In this document: positions 16,768 through 26,042 of the stretch, piece after piece
Layout of the letters: each line of letters begins with the position of its first letter
Position numbering within the stretch: position 1 is the stretch's first letter
NCBI RefSeq assembly: GCF_045062745.1
Contig: NZ_JBJGED010000024.1
Span: 60,543-124,542, forward strand
Source: Paenibacillus_AA sp045062745
GTDB taxonomy: Bacteria > Bacillota > Bacilli > Paenibacillales > NBRC-103111
Direction of reading: 5' to 3'
DNA length: 64,000 nucleotides
The notes under the pieces: model-generated
The model's database searches: none
Seen by the model: only the letters and a program-made list of their open reading frames with translations
Told to the model about the DNA's origin: nothing
Position numbers and translations under genes: made by a program

Positions 16768-17661
16768 TTAGTCGTATAAAGGATACGTCATGAAGCTGAT
16801 TACATCCAATCCGTTCCGGAGCACCTTGCCGTACCAAGGAAGAGCGGATTCACCGTGAGGCGAGTTGGTCGTTTCGATGGTCCAATTGATAAGCTCTCCG
16901 CCAACATCGTACTTTTGACTTATAACCGCGGCATAAGCCGAGTTGAAGGCCGCATTGGCGGCCTCGCTATTCAACGGATCAAGCGCCAGTTGATTTAGTC
17001 CCGCCTCTATCCCTGCTGCCATCGCCTGCGGCATATAAATCACATCTCCGATCGTTTCCCCCAGTGCAGGAACATTCACATGGGTGAGCAGCGCCCAGGG
17101 CAAGCGCCCGATGGCGGGGACACCATTCGCAAAATCGAAGGCGGCGACGTGGATTTGATACGAAAATTCCGTGCTGCCTTCGGCCCGGGCCGCAAGCTCC
17201 TCATACCCGTGCTCGATCCCATACTGCAGCAGATTGCTCTGGAGCCCCCACCGCGTCCGGTTATTCACGGGATCCCGAGCCGTATAGCCGGCGGCTGCGT
17301 TGTAATTCGCTTCGGTCGTGGAGGACGGGAGCACTTGGGAGTAAATGTTCCCCGTATAGTCTTCCGGATAATGCTGGACCAACTGTTCGTATTGATCGAT
17401 CAAGAAGTTTCGCATACTCGAAACGTTCGGATCCCTCTCATACGAAGTGCTTCGCTGCAGCTCCTGAAAACGACGGGCTTCCGCTGCGTTCTCGCTCATT
17501 CGCTGCTGAATCAGCCGCAGCATAGCCTGATTCCCCACCAGCTGCTGCATTTGAACGAGAGAGGGGCCCGCCCCGGAGCTCGACACGGCGGACCTTCCTG
17601 CAGAGGAAGATCTTTGCTCCTGCTCATTCGCCCTTGCCGATGCATCGTACCGGCTTCCCAT
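16768..17661 (-). CDS. Putative injection-system cargo protein 2 (GNQAM N-terminal motif)
   Basis: A 297-residue protein with no recognised domain. It begins MGSRYDASARANEQEQRS, like the next gene's MGSQYEQVARTG, then has a Ser/Ala-rich linker and VQMQQLVGNQAMLRLIQQR at about residues 36-54. The body contains Tyr/Asn-rich stretches (residues about 90-150) and a hydrophobic region near 180-215 (FDFANGVPAIGRLPWALLTH). It does not align with cargo candidate 1 beyond the leader, which suggests a shared packaging leader on different bodies. It starts 18 bases after the stop of the upstream fibre-like gene. No immunity gene is next to it. Confidence 0.6.
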   Translation of the reverse strand: MGSRYDASARANEQEQRSSSAGRSAVSSSGAGPSLVQMQQLVGNQAMLRLIQQRMSENAAEARRFQELQRSTSYERDPNVSSMRNFLIDQYEQLVQHYPEDYTGNIYSQVLPSSTTEANYNAAAGYTARDPVNNRTRWGLQSNLLQYGIEHGYEELAARAEGSTEFSYQIHVAAFDFANGVPAIGRLPWALLTHVNVPALGETIGDVIYMPQAMAAGIEAGLNQLALDPLNSEAANAAFNSAYAAVISQKYDVGGELINWTIETTNSPHGESALPWYGKVLRNGLDVISFMTYPLYD

Positions 17662-17679
17662 GGGACGTTCGCCTCCTTT

Positions 17680-19890
17680 TTAGAAAGTGAGGTAAAAATA
17701 GTCGCCATCCCGCTTCACGTAGCCCTCATTTTCCAACTCTTTCAAAACCTCTTCCAGTTGATCCGCATTCCATAAGAGCTGATAACTCTTCAACTGCTCC
17801 AGGCTCGCGCCGCCGGTCATGTAAATCCGGCTCAGCACATATTCCTTGTACCAAGGTACGCCGGGCGCTTCTGCCTCTACATCCGGGTTGAACGAAGCTG
17901 ACGGAATGATCCAATAACGTACCGTGTAATTAAACTCCCGAACTCCGCTGTTCTCATAATGCGCGTCTTGCAGGACGATTCTGAAATGCTTCTTGTTCAA
18001 GTCGTAAATGACGGACAAATTGGCGTCCGCTCCCACAATGGAACCGATGATTCCGGTGAAATCGAACTCCAGGGCGGTTTGGATCGAAACGGGCCCCTTA
18101 AATGGAATCTCAATGTAGGGAGATATGCGGGTTTCGCCAATACCTACCTTCGTGTACGCCACTCTTCCCGAAACCGCTCCAATGCCCTCAAGCGGGGCCT
18201 CTCCGCCTGTAATATCGACTTGGAGGAATCCGTTATTCATGACCGCCGTCGCGCCTGAACCGGAAAAACGGATGCCATTCGCGATATAGGTGTTCCCGGC
18301 AAAACCTACGTTTACTTTCTGAGGCTCGGCCAATACCCCCGGGAGGTTTTTGACGTTGATCGAATCGGTACCGCCGGCTTCGTGGCTTTTGGCGTGCGGA
18401 GTCGCACCGTTGATCGAGACTTGGATATGGTCGTTGCCGAAAGGACCTTTCTCCACCTTGATCCCGGTCCCGGCGAAGCTAAGCTTGCGGGCCGCCACAT
18501 AGTTGTCGCCTTGCGTATAAATGGCAAGCTTTTGCGGTTCGGCCAAAACTCCCTGCAGATTGGTCACATCGATCGGATCCGAACCGCCCGCTTCATGCGT
18601 ATCGGCGTGGGCGACACCGGAGATCCGGACGCGGACATGATCGTCGGCTTCCGGGTTCGTATCGACCTGTACCCCCGCTCCCTCGAACGAGAATCGTCTT
18701 GCCCGGATGCTGTCATTCCCTTCCGTAAAAACTTCCACCCATTGCGGATCGGCCAGCAGTCCATGCAGATCGGTCACATTGAGCGGATCCTCACCCTCGG
18801 CGCCATGCGACAAGCCATGGAACGGGAGTTTTCCGATGCGATCCTCCTCGAACTTGACGAGTCGCCCGAGCAGCGGATTGTTATACACATACCTCCGTCC
18901 CAGCTCGTTCAGCCGGGTGATCAACCCGTCTTCGTTGATCGTCAACGCGGCTAGAAGCACGCCGGGCTTCTTTGCCCCCGCCAGGTCCTCGTTTTTTTGC
19001 TCCGCAAAATGAAGCTCGACCGCTTTCTCGCTGACTGCTTTCTCCGTAAATACCGTAACCGAGTTGGACGGCGTCCGCTTCTCTTCCGCAGTTCCTCCGT
19101 TTCCGGACACGCGGAGCTTCCCGCCGATGGAATAAGGTCCCGAAACGGAACCTGCCCTTACCACATACCGATTCTCGATGACGGTCCCCTCTTCGGCATT
19201 GGAAACGACAAACCGCATCGGTTGCGAATGCAGCAAAATCAAATCTTCCGGCAGCTCTTCCGCAACCTCCGCTTCCCATACCTCCTCGGAGGCGATCGTT
19301 TGAAGCGTCGTCAGCTTGATGACGACTTCGAATACATCTTCTCCTTTGACCCATCTGGGTGCGGTTCGTTCCAGCTTGAGCTTGCCTTTTTGGTAAAGAA
19401 CGGACGTTCCATTCCACAACGAGGACCATCCCGGCTCCGATCCGGGAGGGGTAACCGTCAACGTCAGTTTATAGCATTCGAGGATCCGGTTCGACTCCGT
19501 AATGTCCTCGCAGCCGCATTCATTAACAAGCGCCGGTACCGGCTCCTTGGCGGTTTCGTCGTATTCCAGACTAAGATACAGCGTCTTAGGTCCTTCCTCG
19601 TCCAACGGATACCCGGTAAGCTCCCGTATATCGGTCTTCAATAATTCCCGGCCCACTACAATTTCCCGGCCCCAACCGTCGATCGCTACCCCCGGATCCA
19701 GACGAACGCCCCGGTTGTCGACGATTTCCGTATGAAGTCCGCACACAATTCCCGCTCCGTGGACGAGCCGGTTCAGCAGCTGCCGTTTCTCGTTGAAATA
19801 ATCCTGCTCGGTTTGGAAGTCCCGGACGGTCAGCAGCTTCCCGTAAAAATAGTTATTTCGTTCAAAGGCTTTCAATTGCCCGTCAGACAT
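17680..19890 (-). CDS. Putative eCIS fibre/receptor-binding protein with tandem modules, copy A
   Basis: A 736-residue protein paralogous to the next gene upstream. The first 60 residues (RNNYFYGKLLTVRDFQTEQ, then KRQLLNRLVHGAGIVCGL) are a conserved head shared by both. Residues about 360-560 hold three tandem modules of roughly 70 residues, each opening with an H-x3-H-E-x-G-G-x-D motif and continuing with V-x-x-L-x-G-x-L-A-E-P-Q; His-rich repeats of this kind occur in phage tail fibres. The C-terminal 60 residues form a winged-helix-like end (LEQLKSYQLLWNADQLEEVL). Position after the tail protein I gene supports a fibre or tip attachment role. An enzymatic or carrier role cannot be excluded. 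Confidence 0.6.
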   Translation of the reverse strand: MSDGQLKAFERNNYFYGKLLTVRDFQTEQDYFNEKRQLLNRLVHGAGIVCGLHTEIVDNRGVRLDPGVAIDGWGREIVVGRELLKTDIRELTGYPLDEEGPKTLYLSLEYDETAKEPVPALVNECGCEDITESNRILECYKLTLTVTPPGSEPGWSSLWNGTSVLYQKGKLKLERTAPRWVKGEDVFEVVIKLTTLQTIASEEVWEAEVAEELPEDLILLHSQPMRFVVSNAEEGTVIENRYVVRAGSVSGPYSIGGKLRVSGNGGTAEEKRTPSNSVTVFTEKAVSEKAVELHFAEQKNEDLAGAKKPGVLLAALTINEDGLITRLNELGRRYVYNNPLLGRLVKFEEDRIGKLPFHGLSHGAEGEDPLNVTDLHGLLADPQWVEVFTEGNDSIRARRFSFEGAGVQVDTNPEADDHVRVRISGVAHADTHEAGGSDPIDVTNLQGVLAEPQKLAIYTQGDNYVAARKLSFAGTGIKVEKGPFGNDHIQVSINGATPHAKSHEAGGTDSINVKNLPGVLAEPQKVNVGFAGNTYIANGIRFSGSGATAVMNNGFLQVDITGGEAPLEGIGAVSGRVAYTKVGIGETRISPYIEIPFKGPVSIQTALEFDFTGIIGSIVGADANLSVIYDLNKKHFRIVLQDAHYENSGVREFNYTVRYWIIPSASFNPDVEAEAPGVPWYKEYVLSRIYMTGGASLEQLKSYQLLWNADQLEEVLKELENEGYVKRDGDYFYLTF

Positions 19891-19935
19891 GAGATTAACC
19901 TCCTAGTCTATGTACAAAAAGTGCCGAATCGGGAA

Positions 19936-21966
19936 TTAAGTCATCACGACACGTTTGCTGCCGACCGTGCCTTTATCGAACGTTTTGGGAAATGCCCACC
20001 AACGGAGCTTCACATTGATGATGTTGCCCTTGGTGCTGATATTTTTCAGGCTGAAGCTCAGCAGTTTCTCCGCCTTGTTATAGGAGCAGGTCGTGTCGAT
20101 GTCGCTGTACTTTTCCAGATAAACTTGGCCCCAATCCAGCGTGTACGTAATCGCCGGGTCCGTTAGTTCGGTCAAATAGATGGAATCGGAGACAAACACT
20201 TGCCCAGCGAGCACGTTTTGAAACACGACGTCACCCGATAACACCTGATATTGCGGGGTCTGAGGAGTCTTGGGGATATACATATACGCGTAACCATTGT
20301 CCTCGCTGACCGTTACGCCGTCGCCGTGTATATAAATCCCTCTGGCTTTAATGTTTTCCTGATCATACATGATCTCCACCAATTGCGGCTCGGCCAGTAC
20401 GCCTCTCAGGTTGGAAACGTTGATCGGGTCGGACCCGCCCGACTCATGACTCTTGGCGTGAGGTCCGCCTCCGGGTCCGCCGGTGAAATGCACACTGATA
20501 TGATCGATTCCATACGGTCCGGGCTTTACCTCCACACCGGTGCCCACGAAGCTGAACCGGCTCGCCGTAGTATAATTATCGCCGTCTGTATAAACGACGA
20601 CCTTTTGCGGTTCGGCCAGCACGCCGGGCAAATCCGTCACATTCAGCGGATCGTAGCCTGTCGCTTGGTGGGTATTGGCGTGGCTCTGCATACCTGGGAT
20701 TTGGACGCGCACTTGCCCCGGAATATCGGGGTCTTCTTCAAGCCGGACTCCTTCTCCGTCGAAGTAAAGCCCGCTTGCGACGTAGTCCGTGCCTTCCGTC
20801 TGTAGCTTCATCCTCTGAGGCTGCTCCAACAGGCCGGGGAGGCCGGTGACGTCAAAGGCATCGTCCCCGTCTCGCTCGTGGCTGGAGCCGTGATGCGGTA
20901 ATTTCCCAAATCGCTCTTCTTCTGTGGAAAGCAGCTGCGCCAATAGGGGGTTGCCGTAGACGACGTCCAGGGAGTTTTCAATCCCGGTAATGATCCCTAG
21001 ATCGTTGACCGTAAGAGACGCAATTACGACACCGTCCTCCGCCTCTTCCTGCGGAGCATCCGATCCACCGGCGTCCAACCCGTCCAAGTAACGCTCAATC
21101 AGGAGATTCCGAAAAGTCCTCCCCGATACGACCGAAACGGTGCACTCGCCCGTCTCTCTTGGGTTGACCTCTTCGCCGTCGTCCAAGTCATATAGGGTCG
21201 CTCGGATCAAGCCGGTTCTCGGCTCCTTCCCCGCCCGAACCAAGTACTTCCGCTCGACGATCGTGCCTTCGGCCGGATGATCGGCAAGAAACACGAGCCC
21301 ATCCGATCGCAGCACCGTCAAAGAAGGCAGGTCCTCTCTCAGTTTGACGGCGATCATGCCTGACAGCTCATGTTTGACCGTAAGCTTAACCGCGACCTCG
21401 AATACTTCCCCCGTTCTTACCCAACGAGGCAACGTGCGCTCGAGCCGGATCGTTTCATCGTTATAAATCGTTGTCGTCTCGGGCGGCGGATTGAGCGAAA
21501 GCACCGGATCGGGCGGGGTGGTGGACAGCTTAACCTTAAAGCTTTCCAGAATCCGGTTCGGTTCGCATACTTCGCCGCAGGTCGCTGCATTGGAAAGCGT
21601 ATGAACCCGCTCCCTCGAGCATTCGTCGTACTGGAGCATGACATAAATCGTCTTCTCCCCGCCGGCCTCCAGCGGGTATCCCGGAAGCTCGCGGATATCG
21701 GATCGTTTGTAGTCCCGGCTCACAACAATTTCACGTCCGCAGCGGTCGATGGCCACTCCGGTTTGGACCACGATCCCCCGGTTGGCCTGCTCTTTCTCTG
21801 GCAGCACTTCAAGCCCATACACAATCCCTGCTCCATGAACAAGACGGTTTAATAAATGCCGTTTCCCGTTGAAGAAATTTTGTTCGGTCTGAAAATCGCG
21901 AACCGTCATCATTTTTCCGTAATAATAACGGTTCTTCTCAAAAGCGTTCAGTGGGCCGGTGCTCAT
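19936..21966 (-). CDS. Putative eCIS fibre/receptor-binding protein with tandem modules, copy B
   Basis: A 676-residue paralogue of copy A: the head (KNRYYYGKMMTVRDFQTEQ and RHLLNRLVHGAGIVYGLEV) and the central beta-rich region (residues about 100-330) align throughout. Three repeats follow (HGSSHERDGDD, HANTHQATGYDPLNV, HAKSHESGGSDPINV openings). The C-terminus differs completely from copy A, ending in a beta-rich domain instead of a winged helix, so the pair looks like a duplicated scaffold with exchanged receptor or effector ends. Expected to sit at the baseplate periphery. Confidence 0.6.
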   Translation of the reverse strand: MSTGPLNAFEKNRYYYGKMMTVRDFQTEQNFFNGKRHLLNRLVHGAGIVYGLEVLPEKEQANRGIVVQTGVAIDRCGREIVVSRDYKRSDIRELPGYPLEAGGEKTIYVMLQYDECSRERVHTLSNAATCGEVCEPNRILESFKVKLSTTPPDPVLSLNPPPETTTIYNDETIRLERTLPRWVRTGEVFEVAVKLTVKHELSGMIAVKLREDLPSLTVLRSDGLVFLADHPAEGTIVERKYLVRAGKEPRTGLIRATLYDLDDGEEVNPRETGECTVSVVSGRTFRNLLIERYLDGLDAGGSDAPQEEAEDGVVIASLTVNDLGIITGIENSLDVVYGNPLLAQLLSTEEERFGKLPHHGSSHERDGDDAFDVTGLPGLLEQPQRMKLQTEGTDYVASGLYFDGEGVRLEEDPDIPGQVRVQIPGMQSHANTHQATGYDPLNVTDLPGVLAEPQKVVVYTDGDNYTTASRFSFVGTGVEVKPGPYGIDHISVHFTGGPGGGPHAKSHESGGSDPINVSNLRGVLAEPQLVEIMYDQENIKARGIYIHGDGVTVSEDNGYAYMYIPKTPQTPQYQVLSGDVVFQNVLAGQVFVSDSIYLTELTDPAITYTLDWGQVYLEKYSDIDTTCSYNKAEKLLSFSLKNISTKGNIINVKLRWWAFPKTFDKGTVGSKRVVMT

Positions 21967-21980
21967 AAATCGGTTCCTCC

Positions 21981-24053
21981 TTAGGCAAGTACCGTGTCCG
22001 TATTCGTCCGGGACCTGATGTCGATTTGCCCGAACGCCACCCGATCCGTCAATACGGTGTCACGCTGAATAACTCCCGTCCCGATCGTGGAAGACGGCTT
22101 CGTTAGATACGAATTGACCCCTAAATACGAATGCATATCCAGGTATACCCAGGGCTGGAGAACGGTTAAGCCGGCACTCGTATGGGCGGGTTTCTCGGCG
22201 TCGAGAATGCGTTTTACGGTTGCATATTCGTGGTCCGTGGTAATTTGACCGGTTTTTAAAAGGACGCAAAAGCTGTATGGATCGGTTCCGTAAAGCTTCT
22301 CCAATATAGCTTTGACCTCAGGGTCCGTGGCTGATTGCAGTTGAAACTGCTCCACGATATAGGGACGGATGCCGGTGAACAGCTCGATCATATCTTCAAT
22401 GCCTTCGCGAGTGCCACGTTTTCGGTACAACGCCGGAATGTGCCTGACCAGCTCCCTCAGCTGTGTTTCGCTCCAGTTCTCGTCGTAGGCGACGGCGAGC
22501 CAGGAGGCGAGCCAATGCAAATACTCGCCTGACACGGCATCCGCGTCAAACCATCGGGCGATCCTGTCGATCTCCCGTTCCGAGTCGGTGAGAAACGTTT
22601 CGAACAGCGATAAGAACCGCTCCAGAAAATCCCGGCTGCCTTCATCGTCCTGGTATACAGCCGGCAAATAGCGAAGGTAGGATTGACGGGGAAACACGGC
22701 ACGGATGCTTTTCACGACCGGCGATTGTTTCTCGCTGCCGATCAGCTTAACGCGAAGCCAAAGGTACCTGCCCGTGCGTCCCCGGATCAGCAGCTCCTTG
22801 GGATTCACGAGCGGCTCCGACCAGTCCGACGGATTCGTCTCGCCCAGCCTGTTTAAGGCGTCAACCCTCGTTTCCGCCGAAACGTCGGGATCGTGTAAGA
22901 ATACATCCAGATCCTGTTCCTTCCCCATCAGCCGGAAGGTTTTGGAGTCGGCGGTCATATAGCACACTTCCACTTGGGTATTAGCTGGAATATGGGCGTC
23001 AATCGCGAGCTTATGCCACCGGACCGCCAAGTCCGTGCTGTCCAGCGCTTGGGAATAATAGATGCCCCCGGCGAGCGGATCGCCCGGCCGCTTATACAGC
23101 GTGCTTTCCAAACGCAACAGGGCAAGGCGGCGATTGTCCCGGTCAAGGATGTACATGCGGTCGCATTCGTCGATTACTATCTTGTGGGCCGCACCGCGGT
23201 AAGCCGATAACACTTCGACTTCCAGGCCGTCCCGGTCGAATTTGTGGATATACCGGTCCTCTTCCTCGCCGCCAATCGGCCGGCTCTCTCCGATATACAG
23301 GAAGCCTTTGGAATCCACAGCCAACCCGGACGGCGCCTCAAGGGACAGCTGGAATTCTCCGCATTTCGTTCCGCTCTGGAACGCCAACACCTTCTTCTCC
23401 TGACGGTCCAGCACATAACACACGTTATCGCCGGAAAGGGCGATGTCCGCCGGCTGCTTGCCATCCAGTTCGGATTGTCCGAACACGACGGCCCTTCCGC
23501 TGCGGTCGAATTTAACGACACAGCCTTGTTCCGCATCCAGGACGAATACGTTCCCTGCGGAATCGGCCGCCAGCTGCGAGGGTCGCATGGGTAACGCGGT
23601 TTCCAGCTTGCGGCGCGCGCCGTCCTCCGCCGCCCCCGCCCGCCAAGCCAGCTGCCAGTTGACGCCGGCCAAGCGAAGCACGCGGTGCTCCGCCTCCATG
23701 TCCGCGGCAAAGACCCATCCCTCCGAATAGGCAATGGCCGATGGCTCCTCGAACAAGCTCCGCAGACTGTCAACCTCGTCGAAGCGCCTCTCGATTACGT
23801 CATAGACGTAGATCGTGCGAGTGGAACCATCCAATATGTACAAAGTTTGGCAGGGGCCCGCCGCTACATCGGTCAGTTCGATCCCGTATGGCAAATCCGG
23901 CATGGAGATCGATCGATCCGCTACGTATTGAACCGCCTCCCGGAGCGCGATTCCATCCTCAACCGGCTGAAGATCGTATAACAGTCCCTGCTCCCAGGCT
24001 CGTTTGTGATTGATGGCGAGAAACAGAAACTCATCTCGTGCGTTCGCTGCCAT
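21981..24053 (-). CDS. Phage tail protein I-like baseplate protein with N-terminal propeller
   Basis: About 690 residues. The N-terminal 330 residues form repeated blades of the NHL/six-bladed propeller type, with segments such as PSQLAADSAGNVFVLDAEQG and PSGLAVDSKGFLYIGESRP. Residues about 460-600 match the tail protein I/TIGR02242 domain: RYLPAVYQDDEGSRDFLERF, LHWLASWLAVAYDE, RKRGTREGIEDMIELFTG. Such proteins link wedge and fibre in contractile tails. The ATG at 24053 has GGAGG five bases upstream; the gene overlaps the previous one by 23 bases. The fused propeller might be a binding platform. Confidence 0.85.
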   Translation of the reverse strand: MAANARDEFLFLAINHKRAWEQGLLYDLQPVEDGIALREAVQYVADRSISMPDLPYGIELTDVAAGPCQTLYILDGSTRTIYVYDVIERRFDEVDSLRSLFEEPSAIAYSEGWVFAADMEAEHRVLRLAGVNWQLAWRAGAAEDGARRKLETALPMRPSQLAADSAGNVFVLDAEQGCVVKFDRSGRAVVFGQSELDGKQPADIALSGDNVCYVLDRQEKKVLAFQSGTKCGEFQLSLEAPSGLAVDSKGFLYIGESRPIGGEEEDRYIHKFDRDGLEVEVLSAYRGAAHKIVIDECDRMYILDRDNRRLALLRLESTLYKRPGDPLAGGIYYSQALDSTDLAVRWHKLAIDAHIPANTQVEVCYMTADSKTFRLMGKEQDLDVFLHDPDVSAETRVDALNRLGETNPSDWSEPLVNPKELLIRGRTGRYLWLRVKLIGSEKQSPVVKSIRAVFPRQSYLRYLPAVYQDDEGSRDFLERFLSLFETFLTDSEREIDRIARWFDADAVSGEYLHWLASWLAVAYDENWSETQLRELVRHIPALYRKRGTREGIEDMIELFTGIRPYIVEQFQLQSATDPEVKAILEKLYGTDPYSFCVLLKTGQITTDHEYATVKRILDAEKPAHTSAGLTVLQPWVYLDMHSYLGVNSYLTKPSSTIGTGVIQRDTVLTDRVAFGQIDIRSRTNTDTVLA

Positions 24054-26007
24054 GACAGCCTCCATTCATTCCGCAGCTCGCTTCCGCGGCAGCGATTTCG
24101 ATCTGATGCCCCTCGGAATAAACAAGACTTAACGGCGAAATCACGACGTTCCCCGAGTCGTCCCGCTTCACTCCTTGGCCCGCCGCCGTAATTCGGACGT
24201 CCTGCGCGCACTCCGCACCGGGAATGAGCTCAATCGCTTCGTAAATTTCGGACAGGTAAACCGGCCTTCCGAACGGCCACCCGGTTCCTTCCGGACCTCC
24301 TTCAAGAGGATGAAGGAATTTCAGCAGAGCAGCCTCAACTTTATCGCGCGTACCGGAAGGATTGAATCCGGGCTTGAGCTGGATGACTCCTTCAATCGTA
24401 ATTTTCACGTATTCCGGGGGTACGACGCGTACGCGGGTCGTGATAAGCCGATGGCGATTCAAGTGCCGCCAAACCGTGGCCAGGAAGCCTTCGCTCGGCA
24501 GCGGATTCGGATATTCGCTGAACGGCACGACAACAATGGTTACGACTCCTTTGGTGGAGGTGCCATCCTCGCCGAGCAAGGGCAGCGCCTTTGCCCGCGA
24601 TACCCGCAGCCCGGGAGTGGATAAAGCCAGCGTTTCGAAATCGTCGGACGTTACCGCCCGGGTGCAGGCCAAGATTTCTCGGCGGGCTCTCGTCTTGGCG
24701 TCCTCCAGCGTTTCCCGGGACACTCCGCCTGCCGCGGGGAGCCGGTTTTCTACCGTAAGCTTATGCAGGCTTCCGTTCGGCTCCGCGATTTCGCCCACGG
24801 TGAAGGCGCCCACATTGCCTCTCTCCCCAAGGGTGGATTGATAGCGGAACGCTCTGATGTTGGATGAATCCGGATCTGAGCGCAGGGACGCCGGCGGAAT
24901 CGCACCGTTCAAGCCGTCCCCGAACAGGATCTGGCCCGTCTCGGCCTTAAGCACATAATGCCGGTCCGTCGGCCCCGATGCCTCAAAGCCGTCGACTTGC
25001 CTCCATTCGGTCCAGCTCAAGACGCCGTCGGTCATCTCCTCCACCTGAAGCTGCAAGCTTCCGGAAATGACAGGAAAGCGGGAAAGCGCGAACGTTTGAC
25101 CGGGCAGGCCGATCGATTGTCCGATCGATTCGCTGGATGTCACGGTTTGTACGGCCGAAACGGTATGGAGCAATATCCCTTCCAGCTTTGGAGGAAGCTC
25201 GTAGCTCCCTTGCCGGACCGTTGCCCGGATCCAGTATAGACTGTCGTTAAACGGGTACACGACATGCATGTTCGGGTCGTCCGGCGCGAGAAACGTGAGT
25301 CTTCCGCTTCGGGACAGCATCAGCGTACCGTCCTGTTCGACTTCGAGCGGCCACCACGAACCGCCGTCCTTAGCCGAGTAATACTCCCAGGCAACAAGTG
25401 CCGAAGGGGTTACATCGGGCAACCCGATTCCTGCCGGAACCTCGTAGGCCTCATAGAACCGAAACGTAATTGGAATCCGTTCCTTTTCCGGAAAAGGCCG
25501 ATCGAATCCGAGATACAGCTTGCTGCCCGGTTCGGCATTCGGACCGAAAGGGGAAAACGTGAGACCAACGCGGAGATTCGCGTCGGTATGGTCCGTTACC
25601 CCCGATGAGTGGAAGCTTACGATTTTATGTAGTCCAACCGAAGTAACCGTCAGCGGTTCATCCGTTTCCAACCGCACATCGCCCGCTGCAAGCGCCGTTC
25701 CTTCCGGGACTGTAACATAATCTCCATCCGCGCCCGTTAACGAGAAAGTTACATCCGTTCGGGCAGGCTTGGCGTCCTGGGAAGTCACACCGAGCAATTT
25801 AAGATACTTGCGTTCATTCTCTTCCCGGACCTGATCCAAATAGTAGATCTGCAGCTCGGTCAGCCAGGCGAACATTTCGACGAACGTAATGCCCGGATCA
25901 TGCACATTATGGTCTGTCCATTCGGGAGCATAACGGGGAATCCATTTTTTGGCGTCCTCCGCCAGCTGGCCGAATGTTTTATCATCCAATTTCGGCAAAG
26001 GCAGCAC
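24031..26007 (-). CDS. Putative baseplate assembly protein (gpJ/Afp12-like)
   Basis: About 658 residues, TIGR02243-type baseplate wedge protein. The N-terminus (FGQLAEDAKKWIPRYAPEWT, then HNVHDPGITFVEMFAWLTEL) and the C-terminal gpJ-like part (PASLRSDPDSSNIRAFRYQS, TRAVTSDDFETLALSTPG, VTIVVVPFSEYPNPLPS) are both clear. It ends in an unusual Cys-containing tail (AAEASCGMNGGCHG). A GTG at 26007 has AGGAGG eight bases upstream; the in-frame GTG at 26016 is part of that site. Together with the 1131-residue protein upstream it would form the baseplate wedge heterodimer, as Afp11/Afp12 do. Confidence 0.9.
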   Translation of the reverse strand: MLPLPKLDDKTFGQLAEDAKKWIPRYAPEWTDHNVHDPGITFVEMFAWLTELQIYYLDQVREENERKYLKLLGVTSQDAKPARTDVTFSLTGADGDYVTVPEGTALAAGDVRLETDEPLTVTSVGLHKIVSFHSSGVTDHTDANLRVGLTFSPFGPNAEPGSKLYLGFDRPFPEKERIPITFRFYEAYEVPAGIGLPDVTPSALVAWEYYSAKDGGSWWPLEVEQDGTLMLSRSGRLTFLAPDDPNMHVVYPFNDSLYWIRATVRQGSYELPPKLEGILLHTVSAVQTVTSSESIGQSIGLPGQTFALSRFPVISGSLQLQVEEMTDGVLSWTEWRQVDGFEASGPTDRHYVLKAETGQILFGDGLNGAIPPASLRSDPDSSNIRAFRYQSTLGERGNVGAFTVGEIAEPNGSLHKLTVENRLPAAGGVSRETLEDAKTRARREILACTRAVTSDDFETLALSTPGLRVSRAKALPLLGEDGTSTKGVVTIVVVPFSEYPNPLPSEGFLATVWRHLNRHRLITTRVRVVPPEYVKITIEGVIQLKPGFNPSGTRDKVEAALLKFLHPLEGGPEGTGWPFGRPVYLSEIYEAIELIPGAECAQDVRITAAGQGVKRDDSGNVVISPLSLVYSEGHQIEIAAAEASCGMNGGCHGSERTR

Positions 26008-26042
26008 TTGTTTCACCTCCTTCGTTCACATTCACCGAGTAT

